Assembly: GCF_001942255.1 (NCBI RefSeq)
Contig: NZ_MKKC01000120.1
Span: 110,805 to 174,804, forward strand
Source of the DNA: Nocardiopsis sp. CNR-923
Lineage (GTDB): Bacteria > Actinomycetota > Actinomycetes > Streptosporangiales > Streptosporangiaceae
Reading direction: 5' to 3'
DNA length: 64,000 nt
Below are positions 25,554 through 35,374 of the stretch, one piece after another. Every line of letters starts with the position of its first letter. Position 1 is the stretch's first letter. The notes under the pieces are model-generated. The model was not told the DNA's origin. It made no database searches and worked only from the letters and a program-made list of their open reading frames with translations. The position numbers were made by a program, and so were the translations under genes.

Positions 25554-26915
25554 TCACACCACCGCGCGCGGCGCCACCGCCGACGTGTGCAGACACGTGA
25601 TGGCGAACGCCCGCCCCGGCCCGGTCAGTTCCCTGCGGCCCCCGCCGTCGTCCCCGGTGAGCAGGCCCAGCGCCTCCAGCAGCCACCCGACCGCCATCAC
25701 CAGCGCGCGCACCTGGTCCGACGCGGTCTCCGCGGTCCTGCGGTGCGCCGCGGCGTGCCGCCCCGCCGACATCGGGACCTCCGCGGGCACCCACCCCGAC
25801 TCGGTGAGCGCGTGCTCCGCCGCCACCACGTCCGGCACCCCGCGCCGGGTGTGTGCCCCCGTGCCCTGCGGCGACCGCGTCAGCAGCACACCCAGCAACG
25901 TCTCGGCCGCCGCCTGTTCGATCCCACCGGTACGGCACAGCGTCTCCGCGGCGGCCAGCCACAGCGCCTCGGGGTCCTGCCTCAGCTGGCGCCCGCGCCG
26001 GGTGAGCACCAGCCGCCGCCCCGACCGCCGTACCGCGCGCATCCCGCGCAGCATCTGGTGCAGCGCGATGAGCTGGGTCGCGTCGGTCTCGCTGCGCGGC
26101 GGGTCGGGCGAGGTCCGCCACCCGAAGTCGGCGCACAGCAGTCGGACCACGCCCGGCGCGATGTACCCGATCTGCGTCAGCGCGATCCCCTCCGCCGCCA
26201 GGTCCAACAGCGTCCGCAGCGGCGCCATGGCCGTGTCCGCCGCGCGCGGCACGTCCACCCCGGCGATGATCCGCCCCACCAGCGGCCAGAGCCCCTGCCT
26301 GTGCGGATGCACGGGCGATCCGATCCAGGCGCGCACCCTCTCCTCGCGGACCCGGTCCAGGTGGCTCAAACCCCGGCGGTCGGGCTGGGTGAGGAAGGAG
26401 CGGGTGAACCGCGCCTGCGCCGTCCGCCACCCGTGCTCGCCCGGGCGTACGTCACCGACAGCGACCGCCAGCTCCAGCGCCGCCGCGGTCTCCAGGCGGG
26501 CACGGATCTCGGCGTCGCCGACCGCGCCGCCCCACGTCAGTTCGGGCAGGTCCGGGGGCTCCACTCCCGACTCCCACATGAGCCGTTCGTACATCGCCAG
26601 ACCGGCGTCGTGGTCCTCGTCGTAGGCCGACGACAGCGCGACCGTCTCCGGTGCGGAGCACACCAGCGCGTAGCGGTGCAGGTGCAGGAGGGTGAGGAGG
26701 CTGCCGAGGGAGCGGGCGGCGAACGCGCGGTCGTCCGAAGACCCCTGGAACCGTACGGGGAGCTCGAACCAGCAGTACCGTTGGACGGAGTACTGAGTGA
26801 GCCGTTCGATGTCGTGGTCGGGGGCCAGCGTGTCCAGTGCCTCGCGCGCCGCCACGGCCGCCCGCTCGTCCCGTCCGGCCAGTTCCGCGAGGGCGGACGC
26901 GACTACTTCGCGCAT
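25554..26915 (-). CDS. Conserved actinomycete hypothetical protein (453 aa)
   Basis: Not recognised. It is a soluble alpha-helical protein without membrane segments. The N-terminal third is predominantly helical (REVVASALAELAGRDERAAV; RFQGSSDDRAFAARSLGSLL). A middle segment contains LTQIGYIAPGVVRLLCADFG, and a probable winged-helix region follows (LHQMLRGMRAVRRSGRRLVL, then TRRGRQL), suggesting nucleic-acid or protein binding. ATG 26915 has a GGGAGGTGG site upstream. Codon use looks native. Confidence 0.6.
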   Translation of the reverse strand: MREVVASALAELAGRDERAAVAAREALDTLAPDHDIERLTQYSVQRYCWFELPVRFQGSSDDRAFAARSLGSLLTLLHLHRYALVCSAPETVALSSAYDEDHDAGLAMYERLMWESGVEPPDLPELTWGGAVGDAEIRARLETAAALELAVAVGDVRPGEHGWRTAQARFTRSFLTQPDRRGLSHLDRVREERVRAWIGSPVHPHRQGLWPLVGRIIAGVDVPRAADTAMAPLRTLLDLAAEGIALTQIGYIAPGVVRLLCADFGWRTSPDPPRSETDATQLIALHQMLRGMRAVRRSGRRLVLTRRGRQLRQDPEALWLAAAETLCRTGGIEQAAAETLLGVLLTRSPQGTGAHTRRGVPDVVAAEHALTESGWVPAEVPMSAGRHAAAHRRTAETASDQVRALVMAVGWLLEALGLLTGDDGGGRRELTGPGRAFAITCLHTSAVAPRAVV

Positions 26916-27153
26916 GATGGGCGCTCACCACCTCCCGCCGTGCATCGCGCCCGCTCGACGCGGGGAGTCGTCGGGGCGCGCCGCTGTCCTGCGTCCCGCG
27001 CCGAGCTGGCTCGGCTCGCGGCGGGACTCTGCCGTCTCCTACCCCGGACGGGGCGAAGAATGCCTGTGTCCAGGCGTGTTCTGACGCCCGACCGGCGAAG
27101 TCCGGCGGGCGGTGGTCGTGCTCCGAGTGGTCGTCGTTGAGCCGGGGCCCGCG

Positions 27154-27411
27154 TCAGGGCGCCTGGGAGGGGCGCCCACCGCGTCGGCGCGGGGGCGCGG
27201 GGGGAACGACTCGGCTGGCGGCGATGCCCGATTCGGCGACCTCGACCACCGAGTCGTCCCGACGGCGCACGGCCAACACGCCGTTCGCCCAGGACTCCAC
27301 CACACCGACGATATCGGTGAACCCGCCGTCAGGGAGGCGGATTCGCACGGAAACGCGCTTTCCCACGTCCGCGTGGCCGATCCGGTGCACCAGACGGCCC
27401 CCCACGTGCAT
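27154..27411 (-). CDS. Stand-alone SH3-like domain (N-terminal domain of Rv0428c-type GNAT)
   Basis: 85 residues. GKRVSVRIRLPDGGFTDIVG, then VESWANGVLAVRRRDDSVVE and SRVVPPAPPRRRG, match the small beta-barrel that precedes the acetyltransferase domain in the Rv0428c-type GNAT usually encoded beside fdxA and dapC in Streptomyces. Here the protein ends after the barrel, and only about 240 bases separate it from the next gene, so no GNAT domain can be encoded. The family comparison is from memory. Divergent from fdxA. Confidence 0.55.
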   Translation of the reverse strand: MHVGGRLVHRIGHADVGKRVSVRIRLPDGGFTDIVGVVESWANGVLAVRRRDDSVVEVAESGIAASRVVPPAPPRRRGGRPSQAP

Positions 27412-27596
27412 CGAACTCCACCCCCGATTGTGCGCTGAGTATTCTCCGACGCCATACTAGGAGTACGACATCTGTGCCAGCAGCTTGCGGAGCCCGGGTG
27501 CCGGGGGAGTCGGCGACCGCACGTCGGCCCCTCTCCGGGGCTCCGAAGTCCCCGCCCTCCCCGCGGGAGCGCGGGGGTGAGATCAAGGAGTTCGAC

Positions 27597-27917
27597 GTGA
27601 CCTACGTCATCGCGCAGCCCTGTGTCGACGTGCTGGACAAGGCGTGCATTGACGAGTGCCCTGTGGACTGCATCTACGAGGGCGAGCGCATGCTCTACAT
27701 CCACCCGGACGAGTGCGTCGACTGCGGTGCGTGCGAGCCGGTCTGCCCGGTCGAGGCCATCTACTACGAGGACGACCTGCCCGACCAGTGGCAGGACTTC
27801 TACAAGGCCAACGTCGACTTCTTCGACGACATCGGCTCGCCGGGCGGCGCGTCGAGGGTGGGCAAGATCGACCGCGACCACCCGCTCGTCGCCAAGCTCC
27901 CCAAGCAGGCGGACTGA
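27597..27917 (+). CDS. fdxA: Seven-iron ferredoxin
   Basis: 106-residue soluble electron carrier of the 7Fe class. A [3Fe-4S] site uses CVDVLDKACIDECPVDC and a [4Fe-4S] site CVDCGACEPVCPVEAIY. The long acidic C-terminal tail (DFYKANVDFFDDIGSPGGAS) is standard for actinobacterial FdxA. GTG 27597 has an AAGGAG site six bases upstream. Followed by a strong hairpin and then dapC, the usual neighbourhood. Confidence 0.95.
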   Translation: MTYVIAQPCVDVLDKACIDECPVDCIYEGERMLYIHPDECVDCGACEPVCPVEAIYYEDDLPDQWQDFYKANVDFFDDIGSPGGASRVGKIDRDHPLVAKLPKQAD

Positions 27918-27927
27918 GCGGTCCCGA

Positions 27928-27957
27928 GCGACCGACCGCGCCACGCGGGCCGGTCGC
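27928..27957 (+). terminator. Terminator after fdxA
   Basis: GCGACCG-A-CCGCG pairs with CGCGG-GC-CGGTCGC around a CCA loop, 10 bases after the fdxA stop. Confidence 0.65.
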
Positions 27958-28109
27958 GGGCACCCTGTGGCGCAGAGGGTGCTGCCCAGTGGCGGGCAGC
28001 CGAACGTGGGTGTCGCGCCGATCCCCGGACGGGGGTCGGCGCGATGCTTGTTCGCGGCCCGATCCGCGACCCGACACTCCCGACCCCGATCCGGATGGAG
28101 AACGCACCG

Positions 28110-29218
28110 ATGGCCGCACGGCGACGCGTCACGGACCGCCTCCCGACCTTCCCCTGGGACCGGCTGGCGCCGTACAAGCGTACGGCCGCGGCGGTCCCGG
28201 ACGGCATCGTGGACCTGTCCGTCGGCACGCCCGTCGACCCGGTTCCCGTCACCCTCCGCCAGGCCCTGACCGACGCCGCCGACTCGCCCGGCTACCCCCT
28301 GACCTGGGGGAACCCGGAACTGCGCGCGTCGATCGCGGGGTGGCTGGCGCGCCGCCACGGCGTTCGGGTCGCAGACGGAGCCGTCCTTCCCACCGTGGGC
28401 TCCAAGGAACTCGTGGCCTGGTTGCCCACCCTGCTCGGCCTGGGGGAGGGCGACAGGGTCGTCCTCCCCGAACTGGCCTACCCGACCTACGACGTCGCGC
28501 CCGCATGGCCGGAGCCACGCCGGTGGCCTCCGACGGGCTGACCGCCCTCGGTCCGGCCCCGGTCGGCCTGGTGTGGGTGAACTCGCCGAGCAACCCGACC
28601 GGTCGCGTGCTGGACGTTCCGCACCTGCGCAAGGTGGTCTCGTGGGCGCGCGAACGGGGCGTGATCGTCGCCTCCGACGAGTGCTACCTCGACCTGGGTT
28701 GGGAGGACCGGGAGCCGGTGTCGATCCTGCACCCGGACGTGTGCGACGGCTCGCACGACAACCTGCTGGCCGTGCACTCGCTGTCCAAGCGCTCCAACCT
28801 GGCGGGCTACCGCGCCGCGTTCGTCGCCGGCGACCCGGCCCTGGTCGAGGAGCTGCTCGCGGTCCGCAAGCACGCGGGGATGATCGTCCCCGCCCCGGTG
28901 CAGGCCGCCATGCGCGCCGCGCTGGACGACGACGACCACGCCGCCGAGCAGAAGGAGCGCTACCGCGCGCGCCGGAGCCGCCTGCGCGCGGCCTTCGAGG
29001 GCGCGGGGTGGCGGATCGAGCACTCCGACGCGGGACTGTACCTGTGGGCGGGCCACCCCGAGTACGACGCGTGGGGAGCCGTGGCCGCCCTCGCCGACCG
29101 TGGGATCCTGGTGGCGCCCGGAGACTTCTACGGCCCGGCGGGCGCGCGGCACGTCCGGGTCGCGTTCACCGCCACCGACGAGCGGGTCGGCGCCGCGGTC
29201 GAGCGCCTGCGGACGTAG
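28110..29218 (+). CDS. dapC: N-succinyldiaminopimelate aminotransferase (frame break)
   Basis: PLP-dependent class I aminotransferase of the lysine/DAP pathway, about 369 residues. Start ATG 28110 gives AARRRVTDRLPTFPWDRLAP. PLP-site residues include VNSPSNPTGR and the Schiff-base Lys in HSLSKRSNLAGYRAAFVAG. The first frame ends with YPTYDVAPAWPEP, while the next frame supplies RMAGATPVASDGLTALGPAP; one base missing near 28500 (expected GTCGGCGCC) restores continuity. Position after fdxA supports dapC over other aminotransferases. dapD and dapE follow within 2 kb. Confidence 0.85.
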
Positions 29219-29340
29219 TCCCCGACGGGTCGGGTGTCGACCCGGGCCGCGCGTCGCACCGAGGCGCGCCCGCCGTCCGACCACGGCCGCGTACGGCCCC
29301 GCTCACGGACACGACGGCGCCGGGTCCGGCCGCGCCGCGG

Positions 29341-30224
29341 TCAGCCGAGGACGACGCGGCCCTCGGTGTCGGTCACCTCGCCGAGGGAGACCCACTCCGC
29401 CGCGCCGTCCACGCCGTCGGAGATCCGCCACTGCTGGTTCCCGTAGGTCACCGAGGTCAACCCGTACTCCTGCGCGTGGGCGACCGCCCAGAGCGCCATC
29501 GCCCACCCCAGGTCACCCGTGCTCGTGCCCTCCGCCGCGGTCAGCGCGGCCGGGTCGACCCCGAACACCCGGGCCATCTCCTCCTGGGCGCCCTCCACGT
29601 CGGGCTGCCCCGCGGTCAGGGACTCGACGGTCTCCGCGTCGTACCAGCAGGTCATCGCTGGCCCCAGGCGCCGGTGATCGCCTCGGCCATGTCCGCGGAC
29701 AGCGTCTCGTGCTGGTCGTAGGCGTAACCGTCGGCACTGTGCTGCACGGCCTGGGCCGCCTCGAACACCGGCAGCTCCTGCCACCCGTCGACCTTCGCCA
29801 GCGCGTCGTAGAACGCGGCGCTGGCGTAGACCGGGTCGAGGATCTCCTCCGGCGCGCCCCACTCCTGCGACGGCCGTTGCTGGAACAGGCCCAGCGAGTC
29901 CCGGTCGCCGTACTCCAGGTTGAAGAACGTCGACTCCTGCCACACGGTCGCGAACGCCACCGTGACCGCCTCCTCGGGGAGGTCGCGGCTGAACGCCACG
30001 CCTCCGACGGTGGCGGCGTTCACCGCCTGGAGCGGCTCCAGGGTGTAGGACCCCTGCGCCAGGTCGAGGCGGCAGGCGGGCTCGGGTGGCTCCTCGGAGT
30101 CCCGTTCCAGCGGCTCGACCGTGGTCAGCACGTAGTATCCCCCGGCGACGAGCGCGCCGCACACGAGGAACAGGGCCATGAGGATCTTGACGAAGGCGGA
30201 GATTTTCCGACGCTTACTGGGCAC
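29341..30224 (-). CDS. Membrane-anchored lysozyme/transglycosylase-like protein (frame break)
   Basis: About 294 residues. An N-terminal membrane helix (FVKILMALFLVCGALVAGGY) is followed by an extracytoplasmic lysozyme-like domain: VAFATVWQESTFFNLEYGDR with the likely catalytic Glu, then SLGLFQQRPSQEWGAPEEIL and PVYASAAFYDALAKV. This group is often misannotated as heavy-metal transporter. The frame ends at EAITGAWGQR but continues, after one added base near 29657, as MTCWYDAETVESLTAGQPDV to the stop at 29341. GTG 30224 is chosen as start just before the membrane helix. Divergent from dapD. Confidence 0.7.
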
Positions 30225-30434
30225 GGGCGAACCAACGGATCGATGACGGGTGGAGCGCGTCGCCGGGGGCGGAAGCGGCCCTGCGTGCGTCGCGCTGGGG
30301 CGCGGTGAGGCGCGCCTGGGGCGCATTGTAGTCGGCCGCGCGTTCCCGGACGCAGGTGTGACGGGACGCGGGCCCGGGTCCGCGTCCCGGGGCGTTCACG
30401 GCGCACCGCCGCACTACCGCTAACGTGGGTGTAC

Positions 30435-31270
30435 ATGACCAGCTCGTACACAAGTCCGCTGCCAGACCGGATCGACGAACTCTGGGAGCGGCGCTCCGAA
30501 CTCACCCCCGGCCACACCGACGCGCGCGAGACCATTATCGGCGCGATCGACCAGATCGACGAGGGCAAGGCGCGGGTCGCCTTCGTCGACCCCAGCACCG
30601 ACGAGGTCGTGGTGGACGAGCGCGCCAAGCGCTCCATCCTGCTCGGCTTCAAGGTCCTGGACATGAGGGAGTCGCACGTCGGCGACTTCTACCACCACGA
30701 CCGCATGCCGCTGAAGACCCGCTTCGACGGGGTCCGCGTCGTCGCGGGCGCGATCGCCCGCTGGGGCTCCTACCTCGCCCCGGGCGTCGTGCTCATGCCG
30801 TCCTTCACCAACATCGGCGCCCACGTCGGCTCCGGCACCATGGTGGACACCTGGGCGACCGTGGGATCCTGCGCGCAGGTCGGGGAGAACGTCCACCTGT
30901 CCGGCGGCGTCGGCGTCGGCGGCGTCCTGGAGCCGCCGCAGGCTCCCCGGTCGTCATCGAGGACGACGCCTTCCTCGGCTCCCGCAGCATGGTCGTCGAG
31001 GGCGCCCGCGTGCGCACCGGAGCCAAGCTCGGCGCCGGGACCGTCCTCACCTCCTCCACGCGCGTCTTCGACGCCGAGACCGGAGCGGAACTGCCGCGCG
31101 GCGAGGCCCCGGCCTGGTCGGTGTGCGTGACCGCCAACCGCGTCAGGAGCTTCCCCGGCGGGGACTTCGGCATGCCGGTCCTGCTGGTGCTCAAGCGCCT
31201 GGAAGAGGGGCAGGAGCACGACAAGCTCGCCCTGAACGAACTGCTCCGCGAGCACGGCGTCAACGCCTGA
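30435..31270 (+). CDS. dapD: Tetrahydrodipicolinate N-succinyltransferase (frame break)
   Basis: Acyltransferase adding succinyl from succinyl-CoA to tetrahydrodipicolinate in DAP/lysine synthesis, about 278 residues. Left-handed beta-helix repeats are clear (NIGAHVGSGTMVDTWATVGS, QVGENVHLSGGVGVGG). After VLEPPQA the frame shifts and resumes as VVIEDDAFLGSRSMVVEGAR; one base missing near 30945 explains it. The C-terminus LVLKRLEEGQEHDKLALNEL is standard. ATG 30435 is chosen; GTG 30429 is possible. The promoter-like TAACGT just upstream suggests a leaderless or very short leader. Confidence 0.9.
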
Positions 31271-31285
31271 CGCGACCGGAACTCC

Positions 31286-31320
31286 CGGGGCGTCCCCCGC
31301 TCGGTGCGAGGGGCGCCCCG
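31286..31320 (+). terminator. Terminator after dapD
   Basis: CGGGGCG-T-CCCC pairs with GGGG-CGCCCCG across a CGCTCGGTGCGA loop region, 15 bases after the dapD stop. Confidence 0.6.
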
Positions 31321-31469
31321 CGCTCGTCCGGGGCGGGTGCCGTGGACGCCGCCCGTCGCGCAGCGGGGTATGCGTCCGCGGCACACGATCTAGGGTGGAC
31401 GGCGGGCGCCTCCGCCGCACACGGCGCGGCGTCCGCGACGACCGACGACGACCCGAACGGGGCGAGACG

Positions 31470-32534
31470 ATGCTGGACCTGACCTCGGACGCGGCGGACC
31501 TGACCGCCGCCATCGTGGACATCCGCTCCGAGAGCGGCGACGAGCGGACCCTCGCCGACGCCGTCGGGCGGGCCCTGTCTGACCTGCCGCACCTGAAGGT
31601 CGCCCGGGACGGGGACGCGATCGTCGCCCGGACTGATCTGGGGCGCCCGCGCAGGGTCGTCGTCGCCGGACACATCGACACCGTTCCCATCGTCGACAAC
31701 GTCCCCTCGCACGTGGACGGTGGACGGCTGTACGGATGCGGGACCTCCGACATGAAGGCCGGGGTCGCGGTCCAGCTCAAGCTGGCCGCCCTGGTCGCCG
31801 AGCCGGTCCACGACGTCACCTACGTCTTCTACGACAACGAGGAGGTCGACGCCGCACGGAACGGCCTGCGCCGCCTGGCCCGCAACCATCCCGAGTGGCT
31901 GGCGGGCGACTTCGCCGTTCTCATGGAGCCGACGGACGGCGTCATCGAGGGCGGCTGTCAGGGCACGATGCGCGTGCGCGTCGTCGCCCGGGGCGAGCGC
32001 GCGCACAGCGCCCGCTCCTGGATGGGCAGGAACGCCATCCACGACGCCGGGGCGATCCTCGACGTTCTGCGCGCCTACACCCCCCGGGAGCCCGAGGTGG
32101 AGGGGCTGCGCTTCCACGAGGGCCTGAACGCGGTGTTCGTCGAGGGCGGCGTCGCCGGCAACGTCATCCCGGACGAGTGCGCCGTGACGGTCAACTACCG
32201 TTTCGCCCCCGACCGGTCGGTGGAGGATGCCGAGGCCCACCTGCGCGAGGTGTTCGACGGCTTCGAGGTGTCGGTCACCGACGCCGCCGCCCCGGCCCGC
32301 CCCGGGCTCGACGACCCGTCCGCCGCGGCCTTCGTGGCCGCCGTGGGCGAGGGGCGGGCGCGGGCCAAGCTCGGGTGGACCGACGTCTCGCGCTTCTCCG
32401 AACTGGGTGTGCCCGCTGTCAACTACGGTCCGGGCGACCCGACCTTGGCCCACACGCGGAACGAGTACGCCGAGATCGCGAGGATCCGCGAGGCCGAGGA
32501 GCGGATGGTCGCCTGGCTGTCCGGCCCGCGCTGA
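31470..32534 (+). CDS. dapE: Succinyl-diaminopimelate desuccinylase
   Basis: 354-residue dinuclear zinc amidohydrolase (M20 family) removing succinate from N-succinyl-LL-DAP. Metal ligands and catalytic residues lie in VVVAGHIDTVPIVDN, GCGTSDMKAGVAV, VFYDNEEVDAARNG, MEPTD and HTRNEYAE. The dimerisation domain (GTMRVRVVARGERAHSARSW) is intact. ATG 31470 is chosen over an in-frame upstream start because the family begins there. It follows the dapD terminator by 150 bases, so it has its own promoter. Confidence 0.92.
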   Translation: MLDLTSDAADLTAAIVDIRSESGDERTLADAVGRALSDLPHLKVARDGDAIVARTDLGRPRRVVVAGHIDTVPIVDNVPSHVDGGRLYGCGTSDMKAGVAVQLKLAALVAEPVHDVTYVFYDNEEVDAARNGLRRLARNHPEWLAGDFAVLMEPTDGVIEGGCQGTMRVRVVARGERAHSARSWMGRNAIHDAGAILDVLRAYTPREPEVEGLRFHEGLNAVFVEGGVAGNVIPDECAVTVNYRFAPDRSVEDAEAHLREVFDGFEVSVTDAAAPARPGLDDPSAAAFVAAVGEGRARAKLGWTDVSRFSELGVPAVNYGPGDPTLAHTRNEYAEIARIREAEERMVAWLSGPR

Positions 32535-32667
32535 GGCCGGTGCTCGGCCGGCCGTCGCTCGGAACCGTTCCGACCAGGGCGTTCGTCGGCGAACCGGCCG
32601 CTGTCGGCCACCGCGGGTCCACGCGCGGTTCAGGCGGCGCCCGCTCCTGCTCGGATAGCCTCACGGC

Positions 32668-33440
32668 ATGACGCAAGAGGAACACATTCGGCACGCCGGC
32701 CCGCTGACGTACCGGGGCCGGGCCATCCCGCAGACCACCACCGACCAGCGCCTGCTGGATCAGCGGGGGCCGACGGACTGGGTCCACACCGACCCCTGGC
32801 GGGTGCTGCGCATCCAGTCGGAGTTCGTCGAGGGCTTCGGTCTGCTGTCCGAGTTGCCGTCTGCGGTGAGCGTGTTCGGGTCGGCCCGGGTCGAACCGGA
32901 CAGCGACACTACGCGCTGGGTGTCACGGTCGGTGCGAGACTGGCGCGGGCGGGGTACGCCACGATCACCGGCGGTGGCCCGGGGATGATGGAGGCCGCGA
33001 ACAAGGGAGCCCAGGAGGCGGGCGGGATGTCCGTCGGGTTGGGCATCGAGCTGCCGTTCGAGCAGACGCTCAACCCCTACATCGACGTCGGGATGACCTT
33101 CCGGTACTTCTTCGTCCGCAAGACGATGTTCGTGAAGTACGCGCAGGCCTTCGTGGTGCTGCCCGGCGGTTTCGGGACGCTGGACGAGCTGTTCGAGGCG
33201 GTCACGCTCGTTCAGACCAACAAGGTGACCCGCTTCCCCGTGGTGCTGGTCGGCAGGGAGTTCTGGGGCGGACTGCACGAGTGGATCGAGTCGCGGCTGC
33301 TGGAGAACGGGCTGATCAGCTCGGCGGACACGGAGCTGCTCCAGTTGACCGACGATCCCGACGAGGTGGTCGACATCATCCGCAAGTCGCACCTGGACAT
33401 CGCGCAGCGCAACGGCGAGGTGCCGCCGGGCGTCGGTTGA
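32668..33440 (+). CDS. LOG-family nucleotide 5'-monophosphate phosphoribohydrolase (frame break)
   Basis: TIGR00730/LOG family protein of about 257 residues, which hydrolyses the N-glycosidic bond of nucleotide monophosphates (cytokinin-activating in plants). The first frame gives GRAIPQTTTDQRLLDQRGPT and SELPSAVSVFGSARV; the second continues YALGVTVGARLARAGYATIT, then GGGPGMMEAANKGAQEAGG. The PGGFGTLDE signature is present in VVLPGGFGTLDELFEAVTL. The join near 32909 needs one added base. It is the usual neighbour of dapE in actinomycetes. Confidence 0.88.
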
Positions 33441-33524
33441 CGACCGGTGACCCGGCGCCGGGCGGCCGTCCACGGGCGGCGGCGCGCGGTGGCCATCGGC
33501 GGGCGGGCGTGGCACGATCGTTCC

Positions 33525-33980
33525 GTGCCTGTCTTCATCATGATTCTGGTCGGTGCCGCAGCCTTGGCTGTGCTCGTGGGCGTCGTCTACGTCGTGCTCG
33601 GCAAGGGCGGACAGCTCGCCCGATTCGAGGCCGACTACCCCCCGTTGGACCTGCCCGCGGACGGCGCGGTCGGGTCGGCCGACCTCGGTCGGCTCCTGCT
33701 GCCCCTGTCGATGTGGGGCTATCACGTGCGCGCCGTGGACGAACTCCTCGCGCGTCTGGTCACCACGCTGCGCGAACGCGAGGAACGGATCGAGGACCTG
33801 GAGTGGCGGCTGTCCCGTCTCGACGCCTCCTACGTCCCCGAGGGCCACGGCCCCGACGGCTCCCAGGGGCTGCCCGGCGACGCCTATGCCCCGGACGACG
33901 GCGAGGAACCCCCGGTCTCCGGCGAGTCCGGACCCGAGGAGTCCGCGCGGAGCGCCCACACCGCGCCTGGCCAGGGCTGA
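33525..33980 (+). CDS. Small membrane-anchored DivIVA-like coiled-coil protein
   Basis: 151 residues. It begins with a membrane helix (MILVGAAALAVLVGVVYVVL), then a segment MWGYHVRAVDELLARLVTTL with the GY motif of DivIVA N-termini, a short coiled coil (REREERIEDLEWRLSRL) and a disordered acidic tail. GTG 33525 places the helix at the start; the frame is open to an upstream GTG. Found between the LOG gene and DUF3117 in related genomes. Role in polar growth or the cell envelope is only inferred. Confidence 0.65.
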   Translation: MPVFIMILVGAAALAVLVGVVYVVLGKGGQLARFEADYPPLDLPADGAVGSADLGRLLLPLSMWGYHVRAVDELLARLVTTLREREERIEDLEWRLSRLDASYVPEGHGPDGSQGLPGDAYAPDDGEEPPVSGESGPEESARSAHTAPGQG

Positions 33981-34157
33981 CGCCGGCCTTCTGCGGGTCT
34001 GGGTCGGTTCACCCCGCCCTGACCGACCTTGTCGATATGTCGTGAGTCACAGTTGACCTCCCGCTTTCGGCGGCCACGTCGGGTTCGGGTGCCCTATTCT
34101 CGTTCGCTGTACACACGTACCCCCCGTTCCACCGGAGCGGGCGGAGCATCGCTCAGG

Positions 34158-34751
34158 ATGGCGAGGATGGACTCAGCAGCCGATCTCGATCCGGGACCCG
34201 AGAGCGCGCGCGGCGACAACGCCGCCCCCGTTCGCCAGATGTCCCTGTGGCAACCGCCCCGCTCGACCCGGTACACCCAACGGCGCCGCCGTCGGGTGAC
34301 CGTGCTGACCGGCATGGGCCTCGGGGCCCTGGTGCTCGCGGGCGGTATCGCCGCCGCGTGGACCCTGGTCGGCGACGGGGGCGCCGACGTCGCGGAGAGC
34401 GCCGAGCACATGCAGCGGTTCGTCGGTTCCTGGTCGGGTGACATGCACCAGGTCGACACCGAGGGCGATCCGGTCGCCGACTGGCACGCCGAGGTCCGCA
34501 TCGAAGCGGGCGCCGAGCGCGGCAGCACCGCGTGGACCACGTTCACCTGCTCGGGGACGTTGGAGCTGTCGGCGCGCGACGAGGAACGCGTCGTGTACTC
34601 CTACACCGAGACCGCCGATCCCGAGAACCGGTGCGTCGACGAAGCGGAGCTGACCCTGTGGCCGGGTGCCGACGATCGGGCGCTCATGTCGGAATGGTCG
34701 TCCGTCACCGACGCGGGGACGCGGATGATCTCCACCGGGGAACTCGGCTGA
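34158..34751 (+). CDS. Single-pass membrane protein with extracytoplasmic beta-rich domain
   Basis: 197 residues. A cytoplasmic N-terminus with a basic stretch (YTQRRRRRVTVLTGMGLGAL) leads into one membrane helix. The outer domain is beta-rich (MQRFVGSWSGDMHQVDTEGD, then WHAEVRIEAGAERGSTAWTT) and has two Cys that may form a disulfide (FTCSGTLEL; NRCVDEAEL). Similar proteins with lipocalin-like outer domains are often associated with serine/threonine kinase networks, but no family is assigned here. Start uncertain between ATG 34158 and 34167. Confidence 0.6.
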   Translation: MARMDSAADLDPGPESARGDNAAPVRQMSLWQPPRSTRYTQRRRRRVTVLTGMGLGALVLAGGIAAAWTLVGDGGADVAESAEHMQRFVGSWSGDMHQVDTEGDPVADWHAEVRIEAGAERGSTAWTTFTCSGTLELSARDEERVVYSYTETADPENRCVDEAELTLWPGADDRALMSEWSSVTDAGTRMISTGELG

Positions 34752-35129
34752 CCGCGTCGAACCCCAGGTCGCGGTCCCCGGACGTCGAGGTGGTCGAATC
34801 CCTCTGTTTCGACCGGCGGCGCCGGGGCAGTAGTCCGGTCGGCTCCTCGCACCCTCATCGGGATTCGGTCAGGACCGATATAACCTTTACTGACCAACGA
34901 TTCCTCGCCGGTGGACGCTCGCGCGGTCGCGCTGCGGTCGCCCGGCGCACATCCGGGGCCAACCTCCGAGATAATGGGCGAAGAGTGGTTCACGTCCCTT
35001 ACCTCACGCGGGCGCGAGTCACACGGATCCGGTCGACAGTGCCGGGGCCGGGCCGCACGCGGTGGACCGGTGCCGGCGCCGTGGTTCGGCCCCGGCCACA
35101 CGCGAGGAACATCGAGAAAGGGGAATGGC
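34752..35129. promoter_or_regulatory. Gene-free region upstream of DUF3117
   Basis: 378 bases without a convincing gene. The inverted repeat TCGGTC-AG-GACCGA (about 34866-34879) runs into ATATAACC, which contains a TATAAC box similar to a -10 element. This may be the promoter of the DUF3117 gene, giving a leader of roughly 245 bases. Nothing else noticed. Confidence 0.3.
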
Positions 35130-35297
35130 ATGGCGGCGATGAAGCCGAGGACCAGCGACGGGCCGTTGGAGGTCACCAAGGAGGGTCGCGGCATCATCAT
35201 GCGAGTCCCCTTGGAGGGCGGCGGACGCCTGGTCGTCGAACTGACGCCGGATGAGGCGGGTGATCTCCGGGACGAGCTGCACAAGGTCGTCGGCTAG
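35130..35297 (+). CDS. DUF3117 protein
   Basis: 55 residues: AAMKPRTSDGPLEVTKEGRG and RVPLEGGGRLVVELTPDEAG are the nearly invariant sequence of the actinobacterial DUF3117 family, a small protein of unknown function. A GAAAGGGG ribosome site precedes ATG 35130. The gene keeps its usual position between the dapE/LOG region and pepA. Its very high conservation makes it a useful check that this stretch of sequence is free of errors. Confidence 0.9.
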   Translation: MAAMKPRTSDGPLEVTKEGRGIIMRVPLEGGGRLVVELTPDEAGDLRDELHKVVG

Positions 35298-35374
35298 CGA
35301 CGACGACCCGTGCCCGTCCCCACACCGGGCCGGCGTCCCCTGACGACCACGTCGGTCGTACACCTCCCGATTCA

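Noticed and set aside
27656..29218. 520-residue open frame that includes dapC sequence
   Set aside because: Only its last two thirds are coding (dapC after a frame break); the beginning is a shadow of fdxA and of the 5' part of dapC.
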